The notes beneath the pieces were generated by a model that was not told the origin of the DNA, searched no databases, and saw only the letters and a program-made list of their open reading frames with translations. Below, in pieces: positions 1 to 7,484 of a stretch of 18,466 nucleotides of DNA. Both the position numbers and the translations under genes were made by a program. How positions within the stretch are numbered: the first letter of the stretch is position 1; each line of letters opens with the position of its first letter. Source of the stretch: SZUA-430 sp046153995 (GTDB lineage Bacteria; Pseudomonadota; Alphaproteobacteria; Micropepsales; Micropepsaceae); assembly GCA_046153995.1 (NCBI GenBank), contig JBJXEH010000054.1:1-18466 (forward strand). The letters are read 5' to 3'.

Positions 1-731
1 GCGAAGATCTCGAAGTGGCCGATGTTCGGGTAGACTTTCACTTCGGCCGATGAGCCCGCTGCCGCGAGTGCGTTGGCGAAGTTGACGCTGGCGTGTTGGC
101 CCACGATGCGGTCGCGTTCGCCGTGCAGTAGCAACATGGGCGGCGCATCTGCCCTGACCAACTTGATCGGCCGCGCTGCATGCGGCACGTCGCGCGACGA
201 TGCGAAGATGTCTTTGACGCCGGTCCATTTTAGCGGGTCGAGTGTGTAGGGACCGGCGAGCCCTACCACGCCTTTGATCGACGATGTCTTGAGGTTGTGG
301 GCGGCTAGGTATGACGGGTCGAGGGCGAGCAGCGTCGATATGTGCGCGCCGGCCGAGTGACCCATCACGAATAACCGCGAAGAATTGCCGCCGAGTTCGG
401 CTGCGTGATCTTGCAGCCACTTGAACGCCAGTGCCGCGTCTTCGACGAAGGCTGGAAACTTGGCTGCGGGGTAGAGGTGATAGTCGGGTACGACGACGGC
501 GAAGCCGCGCGCGGCCATCGCGCGTCCGAACAGGCGATAGTACCAACGCGCGCCGGATACCCATCCGCCGCCATAGAGATAGAGGATCGTGGCTTTCACC
601 TCGCCGTTCTTAGGCAGGTAGATGTCGAGCTTTTGGCGCGGCAACGGCCCGTACGGGACGTGACGCGAGCCGACGTCCGAGTGGAACGCGAGCGGTGGTA
701 GTTTGGCGGGCGCGACGGCGGCTGTGCTCAT
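1..731 (-). CDS. Alpha/beta hydrolase (esterase/lipase type), C-terminus cut by window edge
   Basis: 243 codons are visible and the reading frame runs off the left edge. The classical alpha/beta-hydrolase set is present: an oxyanion-hole YGGGW near residues 53-57, the nucleophile elbow GHSAGAH with Ser126, an acid in GERD (Asp207), and the base in IGHFE (His239). This is the layout of BD-FAE/HSL-like carboxylesterases acting on small acyl esters. There is no signal peptide, so it is probably cytoplasmic. I chose ATG 731; an in-frame ATG at 740 would add three residues and neither has a clear Shine-Dalgarno. It follows the exported-protein gene ending at 808 on the same strand after about 70 bases and could be co-transcribed. 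The family is confident, the substrate unknown. Confidence 0.85.
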   Translation of the reverse strand, partial: MSTAAVAPAKLPPLAFHSDVGSRHVPYGPLPRQKLDIYLPKNGEVKATILYLYGGGWVSGARWYYRLFGRAMAARGFAVVVPDYHLYPAAKFPAFVEDAALAFKWLQDHAAELGGNSSRLFVMGHSAGAHISTLLALDPSYLAAHNLKTSSIKGVVGLAGPYTLDPLKWTGVKDIFASSRDVPHAARPIKLVRADAPPMLLLHGERDRIVGQHASVNFANALAAAGSSAEVKVYPNIGHFEIF

Positions 732-807
732 GACCGCCATAAGGTCGTGAGCCTCAGGCCGCGCGTCAAGGTGGCGCTTTGCGCGTGTGCGGGCTGGCGG
801 AAATCCG

Positions 808-2445
808 TCAGTTCAGCGGCGTCGAGAACGTCAGCAGCACCGCGTGCCCACCCCCGCGCTCGCGGTTGGTGACCGGGTCCCGGTCGCTGCCGTTCAGGTC
901 GTAGCGGTACTCGAGTTTCAGCTTCGCGTCCGGACGGTTCAGTTCTTCCTGAACGAAGTTGGACACGTCCACGCTCAACTGCAGCTGCTTGGTCTTTGCG
1001 CGGGCGGCTAGATTGTCGTCGATGATCTGCGACTGTGCGTCGGCCGCGCCGTAGCGCAGTTCGATCTTGGGGCCGTTCTCCGGTGCGTAGGCGACCGAGA
1101 TGTGGGGTGCGATTTCGCTTTGGGTCTCGCGGATGCCGTTGATCGTGTCGTCGGTCTCGATCATCGAAAGGCCCGCGCCGAATTGCCAGTTGCCGCGGCG
1201 AACCTTGTGGGAGACGTCGATGAAGCGGTCGCGCGACTCCTTCAGAGGGAGGCTGCCCTCGCTGTTGCCGGGCGTCACGATGTCGGTCTTGATTTGACGT
1301 TGCCAGAAGCTTGCCGTCGTTTCGCCGAGGCGCGTGTCCCACATCAACGCTGCATTTGCCGTCGAGACGCGGTCGCGTGGACCGGGCAGTAACTCGGCGC
1401 GGATAACGTCGCCGCGCTCGAAGCCGCCGCTTAGGACTGTGGGTAGGAAGGGGCGGATCGGGTCGATCGCTTCGGCGACGGCGTCCGGCAGCACGTCGGC
1501 CACGATGACATCGGCGTTGATGCCGGTGAACGACGTGCGTTTCAGCCACTGACCGCCTTGGGTGAGGTTAAATTCCATGCCTTCTTTGCGGTAGACCTGC
1601 AAAGCGGACGATGCGTAGGCCAGCGTCAAGCCTTGGCGCTTCACCGCTCCGCGGCTCGAGACGAAGTCTTGGTAGTCGACCTTCACGCGCGCTTCGCCGA
1701 ACTCCAGGCTCGACGACAGGTTCGCCCATGAGCCTGGCAGCACCAGGCGGCCCGTGGGCAGTTCGCTGAGCGCGGTTGAGAAGCCTTCCGACGTTTCGCC
1801 GAAGTCGCCGTCGACCAACAGTTTTAAGTTTTCGGAGTCGATGACCTTCGCCGAGAAGCGGTGACGGCGCGAGGTGTCCGCAAAATCTATCGCCCGGTCG
1901 CGCTCGCGCAGCTGCGGATCGCGGAAGTCGCGCGCATCGCTTTCGTCCACGGTCTTGACGATGTCGGTGCTGAAGGACAGGCGGCCGTTGAAGAGCTGTG
2001 CGTCGAAGCCCGCGCTTTCGGCCGCGACGGTTGCGAAGCTCATACCGCTCGCCAAGCGATCGACTTGGACGTTGACGGCGGGTTCGAGGTCGAATGCTGC
2101 GCCACGAAATTTGATTGAGACGGGCGCTTGCGGTGCATTGCCATCAGAGAACTGAACCGGCGTGTCGAGATTGTCGAACGCGGGGGTGAGGTCTTTCCAG
2201 TCCGGTGCCGGCGCGACGAAGAGTTCGACGTCGTGCTTTGCGAACACCTTGGCTTTGAGCGCTTTGATTTGTTGAGCGGCGGCAGACGCCTCAACACCGA
2301 GGCTGCTCGCCAGAACCGTGGGCGTCAGCCAGAAGCCCTGTATCGGTTCGGCACGGGCGGTGCCGGTGACACAAACGGCGGTGCCTGCCAGCAACAGCGT
2401 GCTAAGCCGGCTTTGTCCAAAGGGACGAGGTGAACGGTGTTCCAT
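808..2445 (-). CDS. Exported protein of unknown function, probable outer-membrane beta-barrel
   Basis: 545 residues. The N-terminus has basic residues, a hydrophobic stretch (about 16-27) and an Ala-x-Ala-like site ending at residue 32 (GTARA then EP), so a signal peptidase I signal is likely. The mature part shows many alternating hydrophobic/polar segments, especially in the last 200 residues (for example LKLEYRYDL and HAVLLTFSTPLN). This suits beta-strands of an outer-membrane barrel, although the last residue is Asn rather than the usual Phe. A region near residues 40-75 looks helical. I recognise no named family. Start ATG 2445 is the only one that gives a full signal peptide; no good ribosome binding site is seen. 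It lies upstream of the hydrolase gene on the same strand. Confidence 0.7.
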   Translation of the reverse strand: MEHRSPRPFGQSRLSTLLLAGTAVCVTGTARAEPIQGFWLTPTVLASSLGVEASAAAQQIKALKAKVFAKHDVELFVAPAPDWKDLTPAFDNLDTPVQFSDGNAPQAPVSIKFRGAAFDLEPAVNVQVDRLASGMSFATVAAESAGFDAQLFNGRLSFSTDIVKTVDESDARDFRDPQLRERDRAIDFADTSRRHRFSAKVIDSENLKLLVDGDFGETSEGFSTALSELPTGRLVLPGSWANLSSSLEFGEARVKVDYQDFVSSRGAVKRQGLTLAYASSALQVYRKEGMEFNLTQGGQWLKRTSFTGINADVIVADVLPDAVAEAIDPIRPFLPTVLSGGFERGDVIRAELLPGPRDRVSTANAALMWDTRLGETTASFWQRQIKTDIVTPGNSEGSLPLKESRDRFIDVSHKVRRGNWQFGAGLSMIETDDTINGIRETQSEIAPHISVAYAPENGPKIELRYGAADAQSQIIDDNLAARAKTKQLQLSVDVSNFVQEELNRPDAKLKLEYRYDLNGSDRDPVTNRERGGGHAVLLTFSTPLN

Positions 2446-2753
2446 GGCGATACAGTGCTCCGCAAGAAGCGCGCCACCGGCCCAAAACCACCGCTTCGGC
2501 GCGAAGAAGAAACCACGCCGCGGTCAAATAACCGCGCCGTCAGACCTTCCCGTCTTTTCGAAACACCGCCGCCCAAATGACCCAATGCTCGCCGACACCA
2601 CGCGGATGTCTTAGCCCCGTACGCATACTGCCGCCCTCCCTAGGCGGTAGCCGCGCAATACGCCTCAACGAACAAAATAGAGAATCACGCAGCTACTCTA
2701 GCGACAAGCGTATGTCTACTTTCGTTTCTGCAATAGAGGGGGATGAAAATTTT

Positions 2754-2765
2754 TCCGCATGCGGA
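2754..2765. promoter_or_regulatory. 12-bp perfect palindrome, possible operator
   Basis: The sequence TCCGCATGCGGA is its own reverse complement and is flanked by A/T-rich bases (aaaatttt to the left, caatttgc to the right). It lies in the divergent intergenic region, about 310 bases upstream of the exported-protein start and 390 upstream of the LuxR-type start. It could bind a dimeric regulator. Palindromes of this length can occur by chance, so this is only a candidate. Confidence 0.25.
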
Positions 2766-2929
2766 GCAATTTGCATCGCCTGCCACCGTTTACGACGTGC
2801 ACGGACGATGATCGCGGCGTGTTACCGTTCGTTGCAGAGGTTGATCGTGCGTGATGGTTACGAGCCAGCGGTCTCATGCACGGAGAGAGTTTCGACGCGC
2901 ATGCACTGAACGCATAACGTGTTTTTGCG

Positions 2930-3055
2930 ATGCAGCGTGTTTTGCACTCGATCGACAGATTATGGCGCTTCGAAGAGTTAAGCGATTCAGCGCTCAGAAA
3001 TGAGATGAAGCGGCTGGAACGCCTCTTGCTGCAGATATCGCCCCTGGCTCGTTAG
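2930..3055 (+). CDS. Possible small protein, 41 residues
   Basis: An ATG-initiated frame with protein-like composition: Leu, Glu and Arg spaced as in one amphipathic helix, including FEELSDSALRNEMKRLERLL, which could form a short coiled coil. It ends at TAG 3053-3055, about 100 bases before the preferred LuxR-type start. There is no convincing Shine-Dalgarno upstream of the ATG. It could be a real small protein, the remnant of a longer gene, or chance. I do not recognise a family. Confidence 0.25.
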   Translation: MQRVLHSIDRLWRFEELSDSALRNEMKRLERLLLQISPLAR

Positions 3056-3156
3056 CCAGAAGACCCGGCGAAGTGCTATTTGTCATAAGTGTCGGCAGGG
3101 CTGCCGCGGGGACGAGTTGGCGTATGGTTGTTCTCTTAGAGGGTCGTGTTGGGGCG

Positions 3157-3867
3157 ATGGACACCTACGCCGACTTGACGGAAGCGCTGGCTAGAATTCG
3201 TGTGGCAGCTCAAACGGCTGTTTGGCCGGGCGTTAAGGAATTCGCTGAACGTTTTGGTTACTCGCACCTCTTTGCCCTCGACCTGACGCGGCTGGCCGGT
3301 GGGGTGCGCGAAGCCATGCTCCACAGCGACACCCCAAACGTGGTTTGGGCCCATGATCGGGAACTGACAGCGGAGCAGCATCCCGTCATTCGCGGCTGCT
3401 TACAGGCGCCCGATACCTTTTTGATCTCGGACGTGCGCAACGACCCCGCGCAAAAGGGCGCGCGCTGGACCGAGTTTTTGGCCGATGCCGTTCGCAACGG
3501 CGAGGGGCTTGTGGTGCCGATCTATCGTGCAGGCCTGCCGGTGGCGGCTGCAAACTTCGGCGGTGCCAAGCCCGATACGTCGCCACTTGCACGCGCGCTC
3601 TTGCAGGTGGTGTCGCACGCGGCGGCCGAACGGTCGATCGAACTAAGGGACGGGCGTGCGCCGGTGGGCAACCTGCTCTCTGCGCGCGAGGCGCAGTGCC
3701 TGCGCCAGGTCGCGGTCGGGCGGCCGGACGCCGAGATCGGGCAGCTGTTGGGGATCAGCCCGCGGACTGTGCGTTTCCACGTGGATAGCGCGAAGGCGAA
3801 GCTGGGCGTATCGACCCGTATTCAAGCGGTCGCCAAGGCGCTTCGCGAGCGCATCATCTCAACCTAG
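3157..3867 (+). CDS. LuxR-family transcriptional regulator with autoinducer-binding-like domain
   Basis: 236 residues from ATG 3157. The N-terminal about 160 residues resemble an autoinducer-binding domain (EFAERFGYSHLFAL, then GEGLVVPIYRAGLPVAAANF). The C-terminus is a clear LuxR helix-turn-helix: LSAREAQCLRQVAVGRPDAE, then IGQLLGISPRTVRFHVDSAK. The invariant Asp-Pro of acyl-homoserine-lactone receptors appears as His-Pro (residues 75-76), and the expected Trp/Tyr pattern is not intact, so the ligand may not be a standard AHL. No luxI-type synthase is in the window, so it looks like a solo receptor. GTG 3073 and ATG 3124 are in-frame upstream starts, but the extra residues do not look like family sequence. 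Its end overlaps the convergent S24 regulator by 9 bases. Confidence 0.85.
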   Translation: MDTYADLTEALARIRVAAQTAVWPGVKEFAERFGYSHLFALDLTRLAGGVREAMLHSDTPNVVWAHDRELTAEQHPVIRGCLQAPDTFLISDVRNDPAQKGARWTEFLADAVRNGEGLVVPIYRAGLPVAAANFGGAKPDTSPLARALLQVVSHAAAERSIELRDGRAPVGNLLSAREAQCLRQVAVGRPDAEIGQLLGISPRTVRFHVDSAKAKLGVSTRIQAVAKALRERIIST

Positions 3868-4545
3868 CGTGCGGCCGATCCAGATGACGCGGCCGAGCGT
3901 CTCCAGCGCGTCCGGGTCGAGGTCGGTGTAGGGCTGGTAGCGCGCGTTGTCGGCGGCGATGGTTAGGCGCTTTGTTGCGGGGTGCATCGTGACGCGGCGG
4001 ATCAGCAACGTGTGCTCCAACTTCAGCACGTAGATGCCCTCGCGCTTTAGATTGTGCTGCGCGGTGTCGACCAAAGCGTGATCGCCGTGGCCGAGCGTCG
4101 GTTCCATCGAGTCACCCGACATCGCAACGGCGGCGAGTTGCGAGAAAGGGCTCGACGTCACTTGGCGCAGCCACGCGCTTGCGAACAGTTCGAAGCCGAT
4201 CGCGGCTGCGGTGTTGGCGAACGCGTTGCGGCCGGTGGTTAAGCGCATGTCGTACAGCGGCACGCGTTCGTAGTCGGCGAGTTCGGGGACTTGCTCTTGC
4301 GGATCGGTGCGCGCTTGGCGTTTTGCTTTGGCAGGTTCGCGGATGCGGCCGTCGCCGGTTTCGAGCCACAGCGGATCTTGGCCGAGCGCGCGGGCGAACT
4401 TTGCGCCGTGCTTGGTTCCTTGCGCGCGGCCGGATTCGAGTTCCATCACCGCTTGCTGCGAGACGCCGACGGCGCGCGCCAGCGACACTTGCGTCATGCC
4501 TAACGCTTCGCGCGCTTTTTTGATCCTGGTGCCTACGCCCGACAT
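3859..4545 (-). CDS. Cro/CI-type HTH regulator with S24 (LexA-like) peptidase domain, catalytic Lys replaced
   Basis: 228 residues. Residues 4-56 form an XRE/Cro helix-turn-helix (IKKAREALGMTQVSLARAVG, then VSQQAVMELESGR). Residues about 95-225 are an S24/LexA fold with the nucleophile box AMSGDSMEPTL (Ser146) and the later strand pair IYVLKLEHTLLIRRV. In LexA the second box reads VTVKRL with the catalytic Lys; here the aligned residues are LLIRRV, so Arg183 takes the Lys position. No Ala-Gly dipeptide is seen in the linker. Self-cleavage is therefore unlikely, although the fold and dimerisation surface may remain. Related proteins are phage-type repressors and stress regulators. No phage genes are adjacent. 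It faces an unrelated membrane-protein gene across 183 bases. Confidence 0.88.
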   Translation of the reverse strand: MSGVGTRIKKAREALGMTQVSLARAVGVSQQAVMELESGRAQGTKHGAKFARALGQDPLWLETGDGRIREPAKAKRQARTDPQEQVPELADYERVPLYDMRLTTGRNAFANTAAAIGFELFASAWLRQVTSSPFSQLAAVAMSGDSMEPTLGHGDHALVDTAQHNLKREGIYVLKLEHTLLIRRVTMHPATKRLTIAADNARYQPYTDLDPDALETLGRVIWIGRTLG

Positions 4546-4692
4546 GCGAAGACCCTCCCGATTCCCACTGCAGTCTAGCGCGCCTGGCGGCGAACCGCCG
4601 CGATTGCCCGAATTCCGTCCTTTTCATGGCCCCCGCGCCGCCGATGATCGCGCGAAGTCACGCAAATGCGGCTTGCTTGGTTGCTTCGAATG

Positions 4693-4708
4693 AGGCTCTG
4701 CTGAGCCT
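4693..4708 (+). other. Perfect 6-bp hairpin before a membrane-protein gene
   Basis: AGGCTC and GAGCCT flank the loop TGCT. It ends 20 bases before ATG 4729 and just upstream of the ribosome binding site. There is no T-run, so it is not a standard intrinsic terminator. It might affect the leader of the downstream mRNA or be chance. Confidence 0.25.
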
Positions 4709-4728
4709 TGCATCAACGGTGGGGCTTG

Positions 4729-5541
4729 ATGCCTTCGGCTTGCGATTCCGGCGGCGCGTTCGGTTGCGCGATTGAGAACATCCCGTGGGTGATCGGGATG
4801 CTCTTGGCGTTGGTCGTGCTGCTTGTCGCGGCGCGCGTCGCGTTGCTGTATTTCGAGCGCTTCCGTCATGTGCCGCAAAGCGTGCCAGTCGCGCGGAAAG
4901 CGCCGGCGCGGGTGGTCGGGCCTGGCAGTCCGGTGCAGCCGACGCCGCCCGCGCCCGTGAAGCCGACGCCTTTGCAACTGCGCGTCGCCGATGCGCCGGA
5001 CTTGCGCGTCACGGATTTTGCAAACGGTCAAACGCGCGGCGATTTCGGCGAGATGATCACCGACCTCGTGTTGACCGGCGACGGGTGGAAAAAGCTCGCG
5101 TCGAAGGCTGCGTCGGGTGTTGGGATCGGCGGGCTCTACGTGCGTGAGGTCAAGGGCGGCGGCGGGTTCGAAGCGCTGGCCGTCGATACGAGAACGACCG
5201 AGGCGGCTTATGTGCCGGCCGAGATGTCGGACGCGACGCTGGAGGGCGCGCTGAGTGCGCTCTATGCGCAAGGCGCGTTCGGACGCTCGATCAACGAGAG
5301 CATGGCGCAGGAACTGATCCGGGGTTTGCGCAATGGTCCGCCGTTCTTCCGCAAGGAATTGTGGCGGCACAATCTGACGAATGGCGTTACCGCGGTGACG
5401 CATCTGGGGCCTGCCGGCGAGGCGAAGGGCAGCACCACGCGTTCGCACGCGCGGTTGGTGGCCGGCGCCTTTGCGTCGCTGAAGCAGCTGGACCGCGGCG
5501 GTGTCTATCTCGCCGGCCGGTCGATCGACGACGGTGCTTAA
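4729..5541 (+). CDS. Single-pass membrane protein of unknown function
   Basis: 270 residues from ATG 4729, preceded by GGTGGGG five bases upstream. TTG 4708 is in frame but lies inside the hairpin and lacks a good site. One strong membrane segment covers about residues 18-41 (IENIPWVIGMLLALVVLLVA), followed by a Pro-rich linker (64-82) and a soluble domain. That domain contains GDFGEMITDLVLTGDGWKKL, GIGGLYVREVKGGGGFEALA, and then VDTRTTEA. The order of an acidic residue in a first helix, a GxxGLY-like strand and a following strand is loosely reminiscent of PD-(D/E)XK-like or Holliday-resolvase-like folds, but key active-site residues are not clear. I do not assign a function. Its stop overlaps the convergent dehydrogenase gene by four bases. 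Confidence 0.75.
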   Translation: MPSACDSGGAFGCAIENIPWVIGMLLALVVLLVAARVALLYFERFRHVPQSVPVARKAPARVVGPGSPVQPTPPAPVKPTPLQLRVADAPDLRVTDFANGQTRGDFGEMITDLVLTGDGWKKLASKAASGVGIGGLYVREVKGGGGFEALAVDTRTTEAAYVPAEMSDATLEGALSALYAQGAFGRSINESMAQELIRGLRNGPPFFRKELWRHNLTNGVTAVTHLGPAGEAKGSTTRSHARLVAGAFASLKQLDRGGVYLAGRSIDDGA

Positions 5542-6704
5542 GGTTCTAGCCTTAGCACGCGCCCTGTCTTCTCACCCGTCGGTGCATTGTCCGTTGTCAC
5601 ATAGACGAAGCCGTCGGGGCTGACGCGCACGTCGCGGATGCGTTCGTTCAATTCTTTCAGCAATTCCTCCTGCCCCACGACGTTGCCTTGCGCGTCGAGG
5701 TCGATGCGGCGGAGGTGCTTGAAGGCGAGCGCGCCGAGCAGGAGGTCACCGTTCCAGGCCGGGAACTTGTCGCCTCGATAGATCGCGAGGCCGGACGGGG
5801 CGATCGATGGCGTCCACTGCAGCACTGCCTGCTGCATGCCTTGGCGCGCCGTGAACGGCGAGACATAGGCACCGGAGTAGTCCATGCCGTAGGTGATCAC
5901 CGGCCAGCCGTAGTTGAACTGTGGCTCGATGACATTGAGTTCGTCGCCGCCTTGCGGTCCGTGCTCATGCTCCCAAAGTTTGCCGGTTTCCGCGTCGAAG
6001 GCGAGGCCTTGCTGGTTGCGATGGCCGGAGGACCAGTTTTCGCGGCGCGCGCCGCCGATCGAGAACGGGTTGCCGTCGGGCACGCTGCCGTCGTCGTTGA
6101 GGCGCACGATCTTGCCCAGGTGCGTGGTCAGGTCTTGCGCCTTCTCGCGGTATTCGAAGCCGTCGCCGACAGTCAGCGCGAACGTGCCGTCGGAGAGGAA
6201 CGCGAGCCTCCCGCCGTAGTGGTTGTTCGTGTCTTTCAACGGCGAGGCCTCGAAGATCACCTTTACGTCTTGCAGCGACGTGCCGTCGAAGCGGGCGCGG
6301 GCGACGCGCGTTGCGTTCGCGGCCGGTGTGCCGTGTGCGTAGGTAATGTAGACGAAATTGTTCTCAACGAACTTCGGATGCAGGACGATGTCGAACAAGC
6401 CTGCCTGGCCCCCGCTGTGAACGGGCGGAACGCCTGAGACCGGTTGCGGCTGAAGTTGTCCGTTACGGACAATGCGCAGGCGACCCGCGCGCTCCGTCAC
6501 CAGAATTGCGCCGTCGGGCAGGAACGCGACCGAATAGGGATGGTCGAGGCCCTTTGCCACTTCCACCACTTTGTAGCCGGTGCTTACGGACTTTGCGGCG
6601 CTGGGCGGTGGCGGTGGGGGACGAATCGGATCGGGCAGGACGTCGGCCATCGCGGTTTGTCCCGCCATCGCAAAGGCGGTCGCCAGCAGCCAGCGTTTAT
6701 GCAT
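5538..6704 (-). CDS. PQQ-dependent aldose sugar dehydrogenase (YliI/Gdh-B type), secreted
   Basis: 388 residues from ATG 6704, which has a GGAGA site about eight bases upstream (gctggagacactcgg). A longer in-frame ORF begins at 7139, but its extra N-terminus is non-protein-like and lies over opposite-strand genes. Residues 1-20 are a signal peptide (AMA then DV), followed by a Pro-run (29-34). The body matches soluble glucose/aldose dehydrogenases with a six-bladed propeller: GLDHPYSVAFLPDGAILVTE, NHYGGRLAFLSDGTFALTVG, GHRNQQGLAF, and the HEHGPQGGDE signature with calcium/PQQ-contacting residues. It would oxidise sugars in the periplasm. No PQQ biosynthesis gene is in the window. Its upstream region carries an inverted and direct CCGAAAT repeat. 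Confidence 0.9.
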   Translation of the reverse strand: MHKRWLLATAFAMAGQTAMADVLPDPIRPPPPPPSAAKSVSTGYKVVEVAKGLDHPYSVAFLPDGAILVTERAGRLRIVRNGQLQPQPVSGVPPVHSGGQAGLFDIVLHPKFVENNFVYITYAHGTPAANATRVARARFDGTSLQDVKVIFEASPLKDTNNHYGGRLAFLSDGTFALTVGDGFEYREKAQDLTTHLGKIVRLNDDGSVPDGNPFSIGGARRENWSSGHRNQQGLAFDAETGKLWEHEHGPQGGDELNVIEPQFNYGWPVITYGMDYSGAYVSPFTARQGMQQAVLQWTPSIAPSGLAIYRGDKFPAWNGDLLLGALAFKHLRRIDLDAQGNVVGQEELLKELNERIRDVRVSPDGFVYVTTDNAPTGEKTGRVLRLEP

Positions 6705-6718
6705 CCGAGTGTCTCCAG

Positions 6719-6777
6719 CCGAAATGAGGGTAGAGACATCTGACCCTATTTCGGGGCATAAGCAAAGGGTCCGAAAT
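6719..6777. promoter_or_regulatory. CCGAAAT inverted and direct repeat, probable operator
   Basis: CCGAAATGAGGGT (6719-6731) and ACCCTATTTCGG (6743-6754) form an inverted repeat with an 11-base loop and one bulged base. A third CCGAAAT, followed by GGGG, stands at 6771-6777. All lie in the 88 bases between the dehydrogenase start (6704) and the rightward membrane-protein start (6793). This suits regulator binding controlling both directions. Alternatively, the inverted pair may form a leader hairpin of the dehydrogenase mRNA. Confidence 0.45.
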
Positions 6778-6792
6778 GGGGAGCTTCTGCAC

Positions 6793-7248
6793 GTGGTCGT
6801 TAGCCGGATCGTCGCCTTTCTTGTCGCCCTTGTGGTTATGGTGGTTTTGGGTTCGCTCGCGCATTCGCTGATGGTGCAGCAGGCGTGGTCGGACGCGGCC
6901 GCCGCCGGTGAAGGTGTTGCGGCGACACTATCGTTCGGTGACCGGATGCAGTGGATTTTGCACGACCTCGTCGGCTTGCAGCCGTTGTTCGGCGGGTTGG
7001 CCGGTGTGGCGCTGCTTGTCGCGTTTGTGGCGGGGAGCGTCGTCGCGCGGTTCACGGGTTTGCGGCCGGTCGTGTTTGCGGTGGCCGGTGCTGTTGCGAT
7101 CTTCGTGCTGTTCACGGTGTTGAAGATGGTGCTTGGCACGGTTGGCGTATTCGGCGCGCGCGGTACGATGGGCTTAGGTCTGCAGGTTGCGGCGGGGCTG
7201 ATCTCGGGTCTCGTGTTCGCTGCGTTGACCCGTCCGCGCGCGGCTTGA
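6793..7248 (+). CDS. Small integral membrane protein of unknown function
   Basis: 151 residues from GTG 6793, preceded by GGGGAG nine bases upstream. The open frame extends back to 6580 over the dehydrogenase signal region, but that part is a shadow. Four hydrophobic segments are visible: about residues 4-25, 61-80, 86-110 and 125-145, with a polar loop near 28-52 (QQAWSDAAAAGEGVAATLSF). I recognise no named family. It starts a rightward string: its TGA (7246-7248) is one base before the next ATG. Confidence 0.65.
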   Translation: MVVSRIVAFLVALVVMVVLGSLAHSLMVQQAWSDAAAAGEGVAATLSFGDRMQWILHDLVGLQPLFGGLAGVALLVAFVAGSVVARFTGLRPVVFAVAGAVAIFVLFTVLKMVLGTVGVFGARGTMGLGLQVAAGLISGLVFAALTRPRAA

Positions 7249-7249
7249 G

Positions 7250-7471
7250 ATGAGTGGTTCCAAGACTCCGCGGGCGAAGTTTTTCCAGACGCTGCGCATC
7301 GGCGCGGTTTTCGTCGTCGTGTCGCTGCTGGGCTTCGGGTTGGCGCGGTATTTGGAAGAGGGCAAGCGGTTCGACTTCGGGTCGTGGGTCGTGATTGCGG
7401 TTCTGGCGATCGCGGTCGTGGTCACAGCTGCAATCCGGGCGTTCGCCGCGTCGCTCAAGAACAAGACCTAG
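7250..7471 (+). CDS. Two-pass small membrane protein
   Basis: 73 residues, beginning one base after the preceding stop, so translation is probably coupled. Two hydrophobic helices are visible (about 14-33 and 44-66). Lys/Arg residues at both ends (SKTPRAKFF and AASLKNKT) suggest a cytoplasmic N- and C-terminus. No family is recognised. It precedes the MFS exporter, whose likely start lies 13 bases after this stop. Confidence 0.6.
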   Translation: MSGSKTPRAKFFQTLRIGAVFVVVSLLGFGLARYLEEGKRFDFGSWVVIAVLAIAVVVTAAIRAFAASLKNKT

Positions 7472-7484
7472 CCGGGCTCTCACC

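Larger units (their letters stand above)
2446..3156. other. Gene-poor intergenic stretch
   Basis: About 700 bases separate the leftward exported-protein gene from the rightward LuxR-type gene. Base composition is visibly less GC-rich than the flanks, with runs such as aaaattttt near 2748. It should hold divergent promoters, but I cannot place clear -35/-10 boxes. The only structured item is a perfect 12-bp palindrome (2754-2765). One weak small ORF lies at 2930-3055. A 110-codon ORF at 2577-2909 reads as low-quality protein, rich in Arg, Ser and Cys, and I do not accept it. Confidence 0.6.

Noticed and set aside
728..1549. 273-codon minus-strand ORF within the exported-protein gene
   Set aside because: Arg-rich frame-shifted shadow of the 545-residue protein.
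2577..2909. 110-codon plus-strand ORF in the gene-poor region
   Set aside because: Composition unlike a protein, no ribosome binding site and no domain pattern.
4624..5448. 274-codon minus-strand ORF opposite the single-pass membrane protein
   Set aside because: Arg/His-rich composition without domain features; the plus-strand frame has a membrane helix, a ribosome binding site and conserved-looking blocks.
6705..7139. N-terminal extension of the sugar dehydrogenase frame
   Set aside because: Thr/Asn-rich non-protein-like sequence opposite a real membrane-protein gene; ATG 6704 gives a signal peptide and a good ribosome binding site.
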